Shown piece after piece: positions 51,368 to 59,115 of a stretch of 64,000 bases of DNA (its first letter is position 1; each line of letters starts with the position of its first letter). The DNA lies in NCBI RefSeq assembly GCF_000224415.1, contig NZ_AFXQ01000006.1, positions 62,001 to 126,000 on the forward strand, read 5' to 3'. This stretch comes from Citricoccus sp. CH26A. GTDB taxonomy: Bacteria; Actinomycetota; Actinomycetes; Actinomycetales; Micrococcaceae. A model generated the notes under the pieces. That model saw nothing but the letters and a program-made list of their open reading frames with translations, was not told where the DNA came from and ran no database searches. Position numbers and translations under genes: made by a program.

Positions 51368-51405
51368 TCGGCCTCGGAGACAAGGGAAGAGGCCCCGCTG
51401 AGCGG
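51290..51405 (+). repeat. 3' end of int duplicated near attR (copy 1)
   Basis: These bases match 56076-56190 with about 85% identity, including the last ~27 codons of int and the left arm of the terminator. Homology stops after GCTGAGCGG at 51405, where the right arm of the hairpin has been replaced by AGCATTCAGG: the terminator of this int is cut in half by the module that follows. Confidence 0.85.
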
Positions 51406-51535
51406 AGCATTCAGGTCCCACGCTAACGCCCGTCGACTTCTCGCGCCCGATGGGGACTGGCTTGGCTGAGCATCCACGACGAGTGGGCCTATACCGGCCG
51501 ACACTGGCCGATCCACGCAGCACCCTACCGAGGTG

Positions 51536-52285
51536 CTACAACCGCTGCACGCGGCGGCCGATTTCCTTCGCAGCGTCGACTACCAGGGGTGCGAACTCCA
51601 GGCAGCGTTCCCTGGTCATCCGACTGCTCGGGCCTGAGACAGACAGGGCGCCGAGGGGGATGCCCTCCGAGCCCACCAGGGGCGCGCCGACCGAACTGAT
51701 TCCCTCAAACAGTCCACTGCTGTTGAGGGAAAACCCCTCTTTGCGGACCTGACGCACCCGGTCGAGCACCGCGTGGCGGTCGGTGAGGGTCTGCGGCGTG
51801 CGGGGCGCCAGCGACCCTTCGAGGATGTTGTCGATCTCTTCGTCAGGTAGGGCGGACAGGAAGGCGAGCCCGGTGGCCGCGGCGTGGTATGGGATGACAG
51901 TACCCAGCGGGAAGAACGCCCTGAGCTCATGCGGGGAGTCGAGGCGTTCAATGAGCACCAAATGCCCGGCCTCCTGTGCCACGAGATGGACCGTTTCCTT
52001 CGTCTGCAATTGCAGACGGTTCATGCTCTCGAGCGCCATCTCCCGCAGCGTGGTGTCCACCGAGACCCCGCGCCCCAGCCAAGCGAAGTGCGGCGTCAGG
52101 GACCAGGCCAGCGAAGGCGCCGGTGCCTGCGTCGCCCACCCGCCTTCCTGAAGCGTGCGCAATAACCGCAGCGCCGTGGCCTTGGACATGTCCAGCCGTC
52201 GAGCCAGCTCGGACAGGCCCAGCGGACCTGCTGCTGCCAGATCTTCGACCAGCCCGAGCGCGGCCGAAACACTGTGGGTCGCCAT
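51536..52285 (-). CDS. IclR-family transcriptional regulator
   Basis: 249 aa. N-terminal winged helix (LGLSELARRLDMSKATALRLLRTL) and C-terminal IclR effector domain (ALESMNRLQLQTKETVHLVAQE ... GISSVGAPLVGSEGIPLGALSVSGPSSRM). Members sense small carboxylates or aromatic acids. It is divergent from the transporter gene and very probably acts on the three half-site operator between them. Confidence 0.92.
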   Translation of the reverse strand: MATHSVSAALGLVEDLAAAGPLGLSELARRLDMSKATALRLLRTLQEGGWATQAPAPSLAWSLTPHFAWLGRGVSVDTTLREMALESMNRLQLQTKETVHLVAQEAGHLVLIERLDSPHELRAFFPLGTVIPYHAAATGLAFLSALPDEEIDNILEGSLAPRTPQTLTDRHAVLDRVRQVRKEGFSLNSSGLFEGISSVGAPLVGSEGIPLGALSVSGPSSRMTRERCLEFAPLVVDAAKEIGRRVQRL

Positions 52286-52334
52286 GCGTGACTCTCTTCC
52301 CGGAGGTCCGCAAACTCGGCCTCCATCTGGTCTG

Positions 52335-52405
52335 TTGACCGACTCACGAATGTGATCTAGGTTACTCGGTGTCAGTCAGTGAACCGTTGGTTCACCTAGT
52401 GAACC
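52335..52405 (+). promoter_or_regulatory. Promoter and triple half-site operator of the transporter operon
   Basis: TTGACC (52335-52340) and TAGGTT (52358-52363) are separated by 17 bp, a standard housekeeping promoter. Just past the expected start point are three alternating half-sites GTGAACC-GTT-GGTTCAC-CTA-GTGAACC (52379-52405), giving two overlapping perfect 7-3-7 palindromes. Position downstream of the -10 box suggests repression by blocking transcription, most likely by the divergent IclR protein. Confidence 0.7.
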
Positions 52406-52425
52406 ACAAGGAAGGAGGGGCGGCA

Positions 52426-53802
52426 ATGGAGGTTTCCTTCGCGGCCATCCTGATTTTTGTGGCGGTCTTCGTGGTCGCCACTCTGCGCAAGGTCCATTTG
52501 GGCGTCATCATGCTGGCCGCGGCTGCCGGGGTGGGCATCTGGATGGGCGGCATGGGCCTCGACGAGGTCATCGATGGCTTCCCCGTCTCGCTGCTCATCC
52601 TCTTGGCCGGTGTCACCTACTTCTTCGCCATCGCTCAGGCCAACGGGACCGTCGACCGCCTCATCGACGCCGTCATCGCCCGGGTCGGCGACCGCGCCGC
52701 CGTGCTGCCCTTCGCCATGTTCGCCCTCACCACTGGCATCGCCGCCATGGGCGCGCCTTTGGCCGGCCTGGTCATGTTGCCGATCGCCATGCCGCTGGCC
52801 AAGAAATACGGGATTGACCGGGCCCTGATGGGCCTCGCCGTCGGCTCGGGCATCAGCGCCGGCGGGTTCGCACCCACCAGCCTCTTCGGCATCGTCACCT
52901 ACGGGACCGCCCATTCAGTGGGGATCCCGCTGAATCCCTTGGTGCTGTTCGCCATCGCCCTCGCCTTCAACCTAGTGCTCACGGTGGCGGCCTTCTTCAT
53001 GTTCGGCGGCCTTCGGCTTCTCAGATCCGCCCCGCGCATCGACCCGGATGCGACCCCGCGCCCGGGCCTTGCCGGTAAGTCACCACTGCCGCAGCACCCT
53101 TTCGAGAAGGAACAGTTTGCCGCCCGGTCCCAGTCCGTGACCACGGCACTGCTGGAACGCGAAGCTCAGGCACCAGCGCCCAAGACCCGGATGAGCGTCG
53201 CCCAGATCGCCACCATCCTGTGCATGGTCGGCCTGGTGGTCAGCGTCATCGTGGTCGCCATGATGGGCATGGACCCGGACATCGGGATCCTGTGCTTCGT
53301 CTTCGCCACCGTGCTCGCCCTCATCGACCCGCAAACCGGCAAGGGCGCCGTCGCCAAGATCGACTGGTCCACCATCCTCATGGTCGGTGGCATCATCACC
53401 TTCGTCGGCGTGCTGCAGCACGTGGGCGCCGTGGACATGCTCGGCGAAACCGCCAGCCAGATCGGCGCGCCGCTCATCGCCGCCTTCGTGATCTGCTTCA
53501 TCGGGGCACTCGTCTCCGCGTTTGCCTCCACCACCGGCATGCTGGCCGCCCTGGTGCCACTGGCCATCCCGCTGGTGTCCGGCGGGGACCTTGCCGGTTG
53601 GGCCGTCATCGCGGCCCTGGGCGTGTGCTCCTCCATCGTGGACGTCTCCCCGTTCTCGACCGTCGGCGCCACCGTGGTAGCCACGGTCGATGAGGTCGAG
53701 CGCCCCCGCATCACCAACATCCTGACCAAGTGGGGGCTGTCCATGGTCCTCGTGGGTCCGCTCATGCTGATCGGCACCCTGGTCCTCCCCTCGGCGTTCT
53801 GA
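52426..53802 (+). CDS. SLC13/MatC-type permease, probable dicarboxylate transporter
   Basis: 458 aa from ATG 52426, which has AAGGAGGGG upstream; the earlier in-frame codon at 52369 lies within the operator. About 12 membrane segments occur in two halves joined by a hydrophilic loop (~residues 210-250). The N-terminal half has the MatC_N-type sequence (LRKVHLGVIMLAAAAGVGIWMGGM) and conserved GAPLAGLVMLPIAMPLAKKYGID; the second half has FASTTGMLAALVPLAIPLVSG. The family imports malonate or other dicarboxylates. It is the first gene of a module with a CoA-transferase and a crotonase, so the imported acid is probably activated to its CoA thioester. Confidence 0.82.
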   Translation: MEVSFAAILIFVAVFVVATLRKVHLGVIMLAAAAGVGIWMGGMGLDEVIDGFPVSLLILLAGVTYFFAIAQANGTVDRLIDAVIARVGDRAAVLPFAMFALTTGIAAMGAPLAGLVMLPIAMPLAKKYGIDRALMGLAVGSGISAGGFAPTSLFGIVTYGTAHSVGIPLNPLVLFAIALAFNLVLTVAAFFMFGGLRLLRSAPRIDPDATPRPGLAGKSPLPQHPFEKEQFAARSQSVTTALLEREAQAPAPKTRMSVAQIATILCMVGLVVSVIVVAMMGMDPDIGILCFVFATVLALIDPQTGKGAVAKIDWSTILMVGGIITFVGVLQHVGAVDMLGETASQIGAPLIAAFVICFIGALVSAFASTTGMLAALVPLAIPLVSGGDLAGWAVIAALGVCSSIVDVSPFSTVGATVVATVDEVERPRITNILTKWGLSMVLVGPLMLIGTLVLPSAF

Positions 53803-53842
53803 TGCCGGCTCCAATAACCACACCCACCCGAAGGAGACCGTC

Positions 53843-55075
53843 ATGACCACCACCCCCGCGCTTCCCCTCGACGGCGTGACCGTCATCGACCTCAGCCGAG
53901 CCCTGGCCGGCCCCTACTGCACGGCCCTGCTGGCCGACATGGGCGCCCGCGTCATCAAAATCGAGTCCGGCGCCGGCGACCCCTCACGCCAATGGCCCCC
54001 TTTCGACGGCGAGGACAGCCTGTACTTCGACTCGGCGAACCGGAACAAGGAATCCCTCTGGCTCGACCTGTATACCGACGAAGGCAAGGAGTTGTTCCGC
54101 CAGTTGCTCTCTCGGGCGGACCTGCTGGTCGAGAACTACAAGCTGGGAACCCTGGAGAAGATGGGCTTCGGACCCGACGAACTGGCCGAAGCCAACCCCG
54201 ATCTCGTCCACGTCAGTGTGAACGCCTACGGGCTGCACGGCCCTCTCAAGCACCTGCCCGGCCTCGACCAAGTCATCCAGGGCATCACCGGCCTGACCTC
54301 GGTGACCGGCCCGGCCGACAGTGAGGGCTACCGCGTCGGGTTGCCCATCGTGGACATCGCCTCCGGGATGATCGCGGCCTTCACCGCCGTGTCCCTGCTG
54401 CTCGGCCGTGACCGCGGCAACCTGGCACGCTCCGGAGCCACATCCCTGTACGAGACCGCCCTGGCGATGTCCGTGTTCCAGGGCCAGAAGGCCATCACCA
54501 CCGGGCACGCCCCCGAACGCCAAGGCAACAGCCACCCGAGCATCACCCCCTACGGCTCCTACCCCACCGCCACCGACTCCATGGTCCTGGCGGTCTCCAC
54601 ACAACGGCACTGGACGGACTTCTGCACCCTCATCGACCGCCCCGACCTGACGGCCGACCCACGCTTCGCCACCGGCCAGGACCGCACCGCCCACCGCGAG
54701 GCACTCGACGCCGAGATCACCCAGGCACTGGCCACCCGGCCAGCCGAAACGTGGCTGGCCGAACTACGCCAGCTCGGCATCCCGGCCGGACCCATCCTCG
54801 ACTACCAGCAGGCCATGGACTCCGAGCAGACACAGGCCCTCGGCATGATCCGGGACACCACGACCCCGGACGGCCGGCAACTGCGCCTGCTGCGTGGCCC
54901 CGTCACGGTGAGCGGCGAGCCGGTCACCGTCCGCACGGCGCCACCTCGACTGTCGGCCGACGCGCGAAACATCCTGCGCGGACTCGGCCACAGCGACGAA
55001 GACGTGGACCGCATGGCGGCAGACGGCATCATCCGCGACGACTTGCACGAGCTGGCGGGGGCGGGTCAGCGATGA
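53843..55075 (+). CDS. CaiB/BaiF family (class III) CoA-transferase
   Basis: 410 aa with the family N-terminus DGVTVIDLSRALAGPYCTALLADMGARVIKIES and the catalytic aspartate Asp171 in LPIVDIASGM. YPTATDSMVLAV and the GIPAGPILDYQQAMD region near the C-terminus also match. It moves CoA between two carboxylic acids through acyl-enzyme anhydride chemistry. It is placed after the dicarboxylate-type permease; donor and acceptor cannot be read. AAGGAGACC precedes the ATG. The stop overlaps the crotonase start by 4 bp. Confidence 0.9.
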   Translation: MTTTPALPLDGVTVIDLSRALAGPYCTALLADMGARVIKIESGAGDPSRQWPPFDGEDSLYFDSANRNKESLWLDLYTDEGKELFRQLLSRADLLVENYKLGTLEKMGFGPDELAEANPDLVHVSVNAYGLHGPLKHLPGLDQVIQGITGLTSVTGPADSEGYRVGLPIVDIASGMIAAFTAVSLLLGRDRGNLARSGATSLYETALAMSVFQGQKAITTGHAPERQGNSHPSITPYGSYPTATDSMVLAVSTQRHWTDFCTLIDRPDLTADPRFATGQDRTAHREALDAEITQALATRPAETWLAELRQLGIPAGPILDYQQAMDSEQTQALGMIRDTTTPDGRQLRLLRGPVTVSGEPVTVRTAPPRLSADARNILRGLGHSDEDVDRMAADGIIRDDLHELAGAGQR

Positions 55076-55932
55076 ACGCGGCTACCGAAACCGGCGGCAT
55101 CACGGTCAGCGTCACCGACGGCATCGGCCGTCTGATTCTAGACCGGCCCAGTCACAAAAACTCGCTGACCAAGGCCATGTGCCTAGAACTGACCGAGGCG
55201 GTCACCCGACTCGACGCCGATCCGGACGTCGCGGTCATCACCCTGCAGGGGGCCGACGGCAACTTCTGTGCCGGGGCAGGACTCGACCAGTTCGACCAAG
55301 TGCTCTTCGACGGGGCGGACGATGGATCAGCCGGTCCGGGCACGGACCGGTTGAGCGAAGCCGACGCGGCCATCCGGGCCACCCGGAAGCCGACCGTGGC
55401 CCTCGTCGAGGGAATCTGCATGGGAGGAGGCTGGCAGATCGCAGCCGCGGCCGACGTCGTGGTGGCGTCCACGACGGCCCGTATTGCCGTCACCCCTTCG
55501 AAGTTGGGCATCGTCTATCCGCGAGCCGGGCTCGAGCGACTCGCGGACCGCGTGGGCATGGACCGCGCGAAATACCTGCTCTTGACCGCCTCTGAGGTGA
55601 CCCCCACACAGGCCGAGCAGTGGGGACTCGTCACCGTGCTGTTCGAGGCCGAGACGTTCGCGGCGCAGGCCGCCGGGGTCGTATCGACCATCCGGTCTCG
55701 GTCCCTGTTCTCCAACGTATCCCACAAACGCCTGCTGGACGGCTACGCCGAACGAGGCTCCGGCGTGGACATCTCCGAGGACGCCCGCCACGCCTACGAG
55801 GCCGATTGGACTCGAACTTGGGAGGACTTCCGGACCGGCCCAGACCTGGCCGAGGGACGGAGGGCCTTCGCCGCCAAGGAACGTCCTGCCTTCCCCTGGA
55901 CACTGCCAGAAGACCAGGCGGTTCATCTATAG
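55072..55932 (+). CDS. Enoyl-CoA hydratase/isomerase family protein
   Basis: 286 aa. Crotonase fold with oxyanion-hole segments (NFCAGAGLDQFD, GICMGGGWQIAAAADVVV) and the ADVVVAS strand. The two hydratase glutamates are not conserved: positions read GGGWQIA and IAVTPSKLGIVYPRAG. It therefore is unlikely to be a simple hydratase and may be an isomerase, hydrolase or lyase. It begins inside the CoA-transferase stop (ATGA), so the two are coupled and probably act in sequence on one acyl-CoA. Confidence 0.8.
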   Translation: MNAATETGGITVSVTDGIGRLILDRPSHKNSLTKAMCLELTEAVTRLDADPDVAVITLQGADGNFCAGAGLDQFDQVLFDGADDGSAGPGTDRLSEADAAIRATRKPTVALVEGICMGGGWQIAAAADVVVASTTARIAVTPSKLGIVYPRAGLERLADRVGMDRAKYLLLTASEVTPTQAEQWGLVTVLFEAETFAAQAAGVVSTIRSRSLFSNVSHKRLLDGYAERGSGVDISEDARHAYEADWTRTWEDFRTGPDLAEGRRAFAAKERPAFPWTLPEDQAVHL

Positions 55933-55949
55933 GATCCGGGCGGAAACGA

Positions 55950-55989
55950 CAACGGCACTGGTGCAGAGGACGCGGCACCAGTGCCGTTG
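55950..55989 (+). terminator. Terminator of the transporter/CoA-transferase operon
   Basis: CAACGGCACTGGTGC and its complement form a perfect 15-bp stem with a 10-base loop, 18 bp after the crotonase stop. Confidence 0.85.
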
Positions 55990-56067
55990 CATCTCCCAAG
56001 GCAAGTCCCAAGGTGTTCCGGCAGCGGACAGGAGGCCGCCGCAAGGTGTACAGCAGTCCGTCGCCGC

Positions 56068-56152
56068 GGCTGCCGCGGAGCAACGCGCTGGCATGATCCC
56101 GCGGGCGGCGTCTCGCGCCAATGGCCACAGTTCGGCCACAAATCGGGACTAA
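56068..56152 (+). pseudogene. Remnant of a second, related integrase (C-terminal ~27 codons)
   Basis: Frame reads AAAEQRAGMIPRAASRANGHSSATNRD, against EAAAEQRAGMIPRAASRTDGHSSAKNGA at the end of the intact int. It lies 60 bp from attR, exactly where an integrase gene should end. The rest of the gene is missing; upstream sequence belongs to the metabolic module. It differs from the intact copy at several bases, so it comes from a related element rather than a fresh duplication. Confidence 0.85.
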
Positions 56153-56170
56153 ATGGCCCTGGAGACGAGG

Positions 56171-56199
56171 GAAGCGGCCCCGCTGAGCGGGGCCGCTTC
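56171..56199. terminator. Terminator between int remnant and tRNA-Ser
   Basis: GAAGCGGCCCC and its complement form an 11-bp stem with loop GCTGAGC, followed by CCTTTGTTT on the plus strand. It served the integrase and can also end the convergent tRNA transcript. Confidence 0.88.
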
Positions 56200-56210
56200 C
56201 CTTTGTTTAC

Positions 56211-56267
56211 GCGGATGGTAAGGGATTCGAACCCTTGGCACGGGGTTACCGCGCACTGGTTTTCAAG
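56211..56267. repeat. attR: element-supplied 3' part of tRNA-Ser(TGA)
   Basis: The 57-bp counterpart of 36866-36922. Identity to attL ends in the anticodon loop of the tRNA, which sets the crossover inside this segment. The single mismatch (56253) falls in the variable arm. Confidence 0.92.
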
Positions 56268-56299
56268 ACCAGCTCCTTCGGCCGCTCGGACAACCATCC
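56212..56299 (-). tRNA. tRNA-Ser (anticodon TGA), element integration site
   Basis: 88 bases on the minus strand. Acceptor GGATGGT/ACCATCC with discriminator G, anticodon stem CTGGT/ACCAG around loop CTTGAAA (anticodon TGA), long variable arm (TGCGCGGTAACCCCGTGCC), and T-arm AAGGGTTCGAATCCCTT. The 5' half is chromosomal; the 3' part was brought by the element and keeps the gene functional. Confidence 0.97.
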
Positions 56300-56433
56300 A
56301 GAAGGTCCAGTCTAGACGGCCGGCGCCCGGTTGCCGTGCGGGTGGCAGGGAACCGGCCTGACGGTAGATCATGGACGGAGCCCTGCCCGCGCGCGTCCGG
56401 CGTGCACCGATTGCCCACAGCCACGGAGGAACC

Positions 56434-57507
56434 ATGACCACGCAGCCCCGGGACGCGTCCCACCCGACCATGCAGGCCATCTCCTACACCGGCGCCGGCG
56501 GTCGTGAGGTCGTGACCGTCGTCGAGTCCGAGATCCCCGTCGCAGGACCGGGGGAGGTGCTCATCCGGGTGCACGCCGCCGGGATCAACCGGGCGGACCT
56601 GTTGCAGCGGGCGGGGAACTACCCGGTGCCTCCCGGTGCCCCGGACGGGCCGGGGCTGGAGGTCTCCGGGACGATCGAGGAGACCGGGGCCGGCGTCGGG
56701 CCCTGGGAGTTCGGCACGCCCGTCTGCGCCCTGCTCACCGGCGGGGGGTACGCCGAGTATGTCGCGGTCCCGGAGGGGCAGGTGGTCCCGGTGCCCGACG
56801 GCGTCTCCCTCATCGATGCGGCCGGCCTGCCGGAGGTGGCCGCCACGTGCTGGTCCAACCTCGTGATGGAGGCGGGCGTCCAGGCCGGGGACTGGGTCCT
56901 CGTCCACGGCGGCACCGGGGGCATCGGCTCCTTCGCCCTGCAGCTGCTGGCCGCGCTGGGGGCGCGTCCGCTGGCCACCGCCGGCAGCCCGGAGAAGGTC
57001 GAGCGCTGCCTCGAGCTGGGGGCTGAGGCCGCCGTCAACCACCGCGAGGAGGACTTCGTGGAGCGCGTGCGGGATATCACCGGCGGGCATGGCGCGGACG
57101 TCATCCTGGACGTCATCGGGGCGAAGTACCTCGAGCGCAATGTCGACGCCCTGGCCCGGGGCGGCCGCCTGGTGGTCATCGGCCTGCAGGGCGGGGGCTC
57201 GGGGACCCTGCCGCTCGGGAAGCTGATGGGCGTCAACGGCTCGGTGACCGGGACCCTGCTGCGGCCGCGTCCGGTGCAGGAGAAGGCGGAGATCATGCGC
57301 CAGGTCCGCGACCAGGTCTGGCCGCTGGTCAGCGCCGGGAAGATCCGCACGACGACGGACACCGCCTTCCCCCTGGACCGTGCGGCACAGGCCCAGGACC
57401 GTTTCGAGGAGGCGGATCGCACCGGCAAGGTACTGCTCGTCACCGAGGCCGCCGCCGCGGACACCGCCGACGCCGTGCACTCCGGCGCGCAGCGGCACCG
57501 CCCGTGA
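56434..57507 (+). CDS. NAD(P)H:quinone oxidoreductase (zinc-independent MDR family)
   Basis: 357 aa from ATG 56434 with GGAGGAACC upstream. The N-terminal GroES-like domain (GEVLIRVHAAGINRADLLQRAGNYPVP) has the NRADLLQR signature of PIG3/quinone oxidoreductases; the Rossmann part has HGGTGGIGSFALQL. No zinc ligands are seen. It reduces quinones with NADPH. It is the first chromosomal gene right of the island and overlaps the next gene by 1 bp (TGATG). Confidence 0.92.
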   Translation: MTTQPRDASHPTMQAISYTGAGGREVVTVVESEIPVAGPGEVLIRVHAAGINRADLLQRAGNYPVPPGAPDGPGLEVSGTIEETGAGVGPWEFGTPVCALLTGGGYAEYVAVPEGQVVPVPDGVSLIDAAGLPEVAATCWSNLVMEAGVQAGDWVLVHGGTGGIGSFALQLLAALGARPLATAGSPEKVERCLELGAEAAVNHREEDFVERVRDITGGHGADVILDVIGAKYLERNVDALARGGRLVVIGLQGGGSGTLPLGKLMGVNGSVTGTLLRPRPVQEKAEIMRQVRDQVWPLVSAGKIRTTTDTAFPLDRAAQAQDRFEEADRTGKVLLVTEAAAADTADAVHSGAQRHRP

Positions 57508-57956
57508 TGGCCGGGCCGTTCGCACGCGGACGCCAGCAGCGGAAGGACGATCGCGAGCTCGGCACCGACCTGTGGCGCCGCTGTTATGACTGGTTCGCCC
57601 GGTCCCTGGACCGGTACTGGCAGGTCGTGGACGAGGCGCAGCGCAGCGGGAGCATCCCGCAGGACGAGATGAACGGGCTGGTGAACGCCGGCAACGTGCT
57701 GGCCGAGCTGCTGCCGCGGGTCCGGCGGCTGTGCGTCGAGGCCCGGCGGGAACACCCCGAGCACGGGATGGAGATCCCGGCGCCCGTCTCGGACCTGCAC
57801 CGGGTGCTGTCCCGGGCCGCCAACGACCTGGCCACCACGGCGCAGGCGGCCGCCATGTTCCGGCTCGGCCAGTCCTCCCTGCAGTCCGTGGGACGCCGGG
57901 CCGAGAAGGTCATCGCGGCGGTGGAGGAAGCAGAAACGCTCCGCCCCGAGACCTGA
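57507..57956 (+). CDS. Conserved hypothetical protein
   Basis: 149 aa, helical and soluble, with no recognised domain. Sequence such as TDLWRRCYDWFARSLDRYWQVV and LLPRVRRLCVEARREHP resembles a conserved protein found next to quinone oxidoreductase genes in Micrococcaceae, from memory and not checked. Translation is coupled to the upstream gene by a TGATG overlap. Confidence 0.7.
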   Translation: MAGPFARGRQQRKDDRELGTDLWRRCYDWFARSLDRYWQVVDEAQRSGSIPQDEMNGLVNAGNVLAELLPRVRRLCVEARREHPEHGMEIPAPVSDLHRVLSRAANDLATTAQAAAMFRLGQSSLQSVGRRAEKVIAAVEEAETLRPET

Positions 57957-57985
57957 GTCCCGGAGGCGGAGCGCGTCTGCTGCGG

Positions 57986-58059
57986 AGCCCCCTGCCGGAT
58001 TCGAACCGGCGACCTGCTCTTTACGAGGGAGCTGCTCTGGCCAGCTGAGCTAAGGAGGC
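57986..58059 (-). tRNA. tRNA-Thr (anticodon CGT)
   Basis: 74 bases on the minus strand. Acceptor GCCTCCT/AGGGGGC with one G-T pair and discriminator T, D-arm TAGCTCAGCTGGCCAGAGC, anticodon loop CTCGTAA (anticodon CGT, codon ACG), and T-arm GCCGGTTCGAATCCGGC. CCA is not encoded. Confidence 0.95.
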
Positions 58060-58252
58060 GTTACCGTGGCGCCCGCCGTGCGAGTGCCACGGCTGTCCAT
58101 GGTAGCGGCAGGGTGGCCTGCCGGGCAAAGCGTGTCACGCAGCCGGGGCCGGACGGACCGCACCGGGGCGCCCGGTGCGGTCCACAACCCACAGATGACG
58201 TTCACTTCACGGCCAACCCCCGGACAGCTGGGTGCGGTGGAGTGGGACGACC

Positions 58253-59029
58253 ATGAACGAGACCCCGGCACCTGCCCGGGCCGTCGTCGAGGGGAGAACG
58301 GACGTGACGATGCCCTCCACCACCCGTCCGGGGCCCGGCCTGGAACCGGCGCGCCCCCTGAGGCTGGCCGTGCTCGACATGTCCGGCACCACGGTCGACG
58401 AGGGCGGCCTGCAGGACGAGGCGTTCAGCACGGCCCTCCGCGAGGAGGGGATCGAACCGGGTGGCTCCCGGCATGACGCGCTGGTGGGTTACTTCCGGCG
58501 GTCCCGCGGCACCCCCCGCCACGAGGTCTTCCGTTCGATCTTCAGTGAGGACGCGGTCGTCGCCCGGCGGGCCAACCGGCGCTTCGAGACCGCCTATGAC
58601 GAGTTGCTCGCCGAGCGCGGGGTGCGGCCGGTTCCGGGAGCCGCCGAGGCCATGGCCGAACTGCGCGAGGCGGGGCTGAAGATCGTGCTGACCACCGGCT
58701 TCGCCCGGCACACGCAGAACATGATCCTGGAGTCCCTGGGGTGGATGGGCGTCTCGGACCTGAGCCTGTGCCCCTCGGACGCGGGCCGGGGCGTGCCCTA
58801 CCCGGACATGATCCTCACCGCCCTGCTGGCCCTGGACCTGGACGACGTCCGCTCCGTGCTCGTCGCGGGAGACACGGTCGGGGACATCCGTGCCGGCCGG
58901 CGCGCGGGGGCCGGGCTCACGGTCGGCGTGCTCTCCGGCTACCACGACGGGCCGGCGCTGACGGCGGCCGGGGCGACCGCCGTCGTGCCCTCCGTCCGGG
59001 ACATCCCGGCGCTGGTCCGGGGCCGCTGA
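58253..59029 (+). CDS. HAD-family phosphonatase-like hydrolase
   Basis: 258 aa from ATG 58253. The HAD nucleophile is Asp42 in LAVLDMSGTTVDEGG; the DMSGTTV form is characteristic of phosphonatase-like hydrolases. Motif II is VLTTGFARH, motif III/IV lies in GVPYPDMILTAL and VAGDTVGDIRAGRRAG. The enzyme removes phosphate or cleaves a C-P bond; the phosphonatase Schiff-base lysine was not identified, so phosphonoacetaldehyde is not assured. The N-terminal ~25 residues are a variable extension, and ATG 58310 is another possible start. Confidence 0.85.
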   Translation: MNETPAPARAVVEGRTDVTMPSTTRPGPGLEPARPLRLAVLDMSGTTVDEGGLQDEAFSTALREEGIEPGGSRHDALVGYFRRSRGTPRHEVFRSIFSEDAVVARRANRRFETAYDELLAERGVRPVPGAAEAMAELREAGLKIVLTTGFARHTQNMILESLGWMGVSDLSLCPSDAGRGVPYPDMILTALLALDLDDVRSVLVAGDTVGDIRAGRRAGAGLTVGVLSGYHDGPALTAAGATAVVPSVRDIPALVRGR

Positions 59030-59115
59030 CGGGGCTCGTCCCCGGCCGGTCACCTGCACCGGCCACCTGAACCGGTCACCGCCACCCGCGCCGGCCGGTC
59101 ACGGACCCGGAGGCG

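Larger units (their letters stand above)
36866..56267. mobile_element. 19.4 kb integrative element in tRNA-Ser(TGA)
   Basis: Boundaries are the 57-bp direct repeats of the tRNA 3' part. Inside are a tyrosine integrase, XRE repressor, excisionase, an initiator-like protein with iterons, a sigma-like protein and small accessory proteins. Cargo and debris are a truncated GmrSD gene, nested insertion sequences, a DUF726 gene, an FAD oxidase, a duplicated segment, and an IclR/transporter/CoA-transferase/crotonase module. No conjugation ATPase (TraB/FtsK type), relaxase, capsid or terminase gene is seen, so it is not a complete conjugative element or prophage; it may be mobilised by another element. 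Its layout with a small Rep, Xis, regulator and Int is closest to a reduced actinomycete integrative element. The integrase is 4.7 kb away from attR because of the inserted metabolic module. Confidence 0.88.

Noticed and set aside
55072-55932. Carnitine pathway (CaiB/CaiD) assignment for the island module
   Set aside because: The crotonase lacks the hydratase glutamates expected for CaiD, and the permease is not of the CaiT type; kept as family-level calls.
36866-56267. Prophage
   Set aside because: No capsid, portal, terminase, tail or lysis gene is visible in the region.
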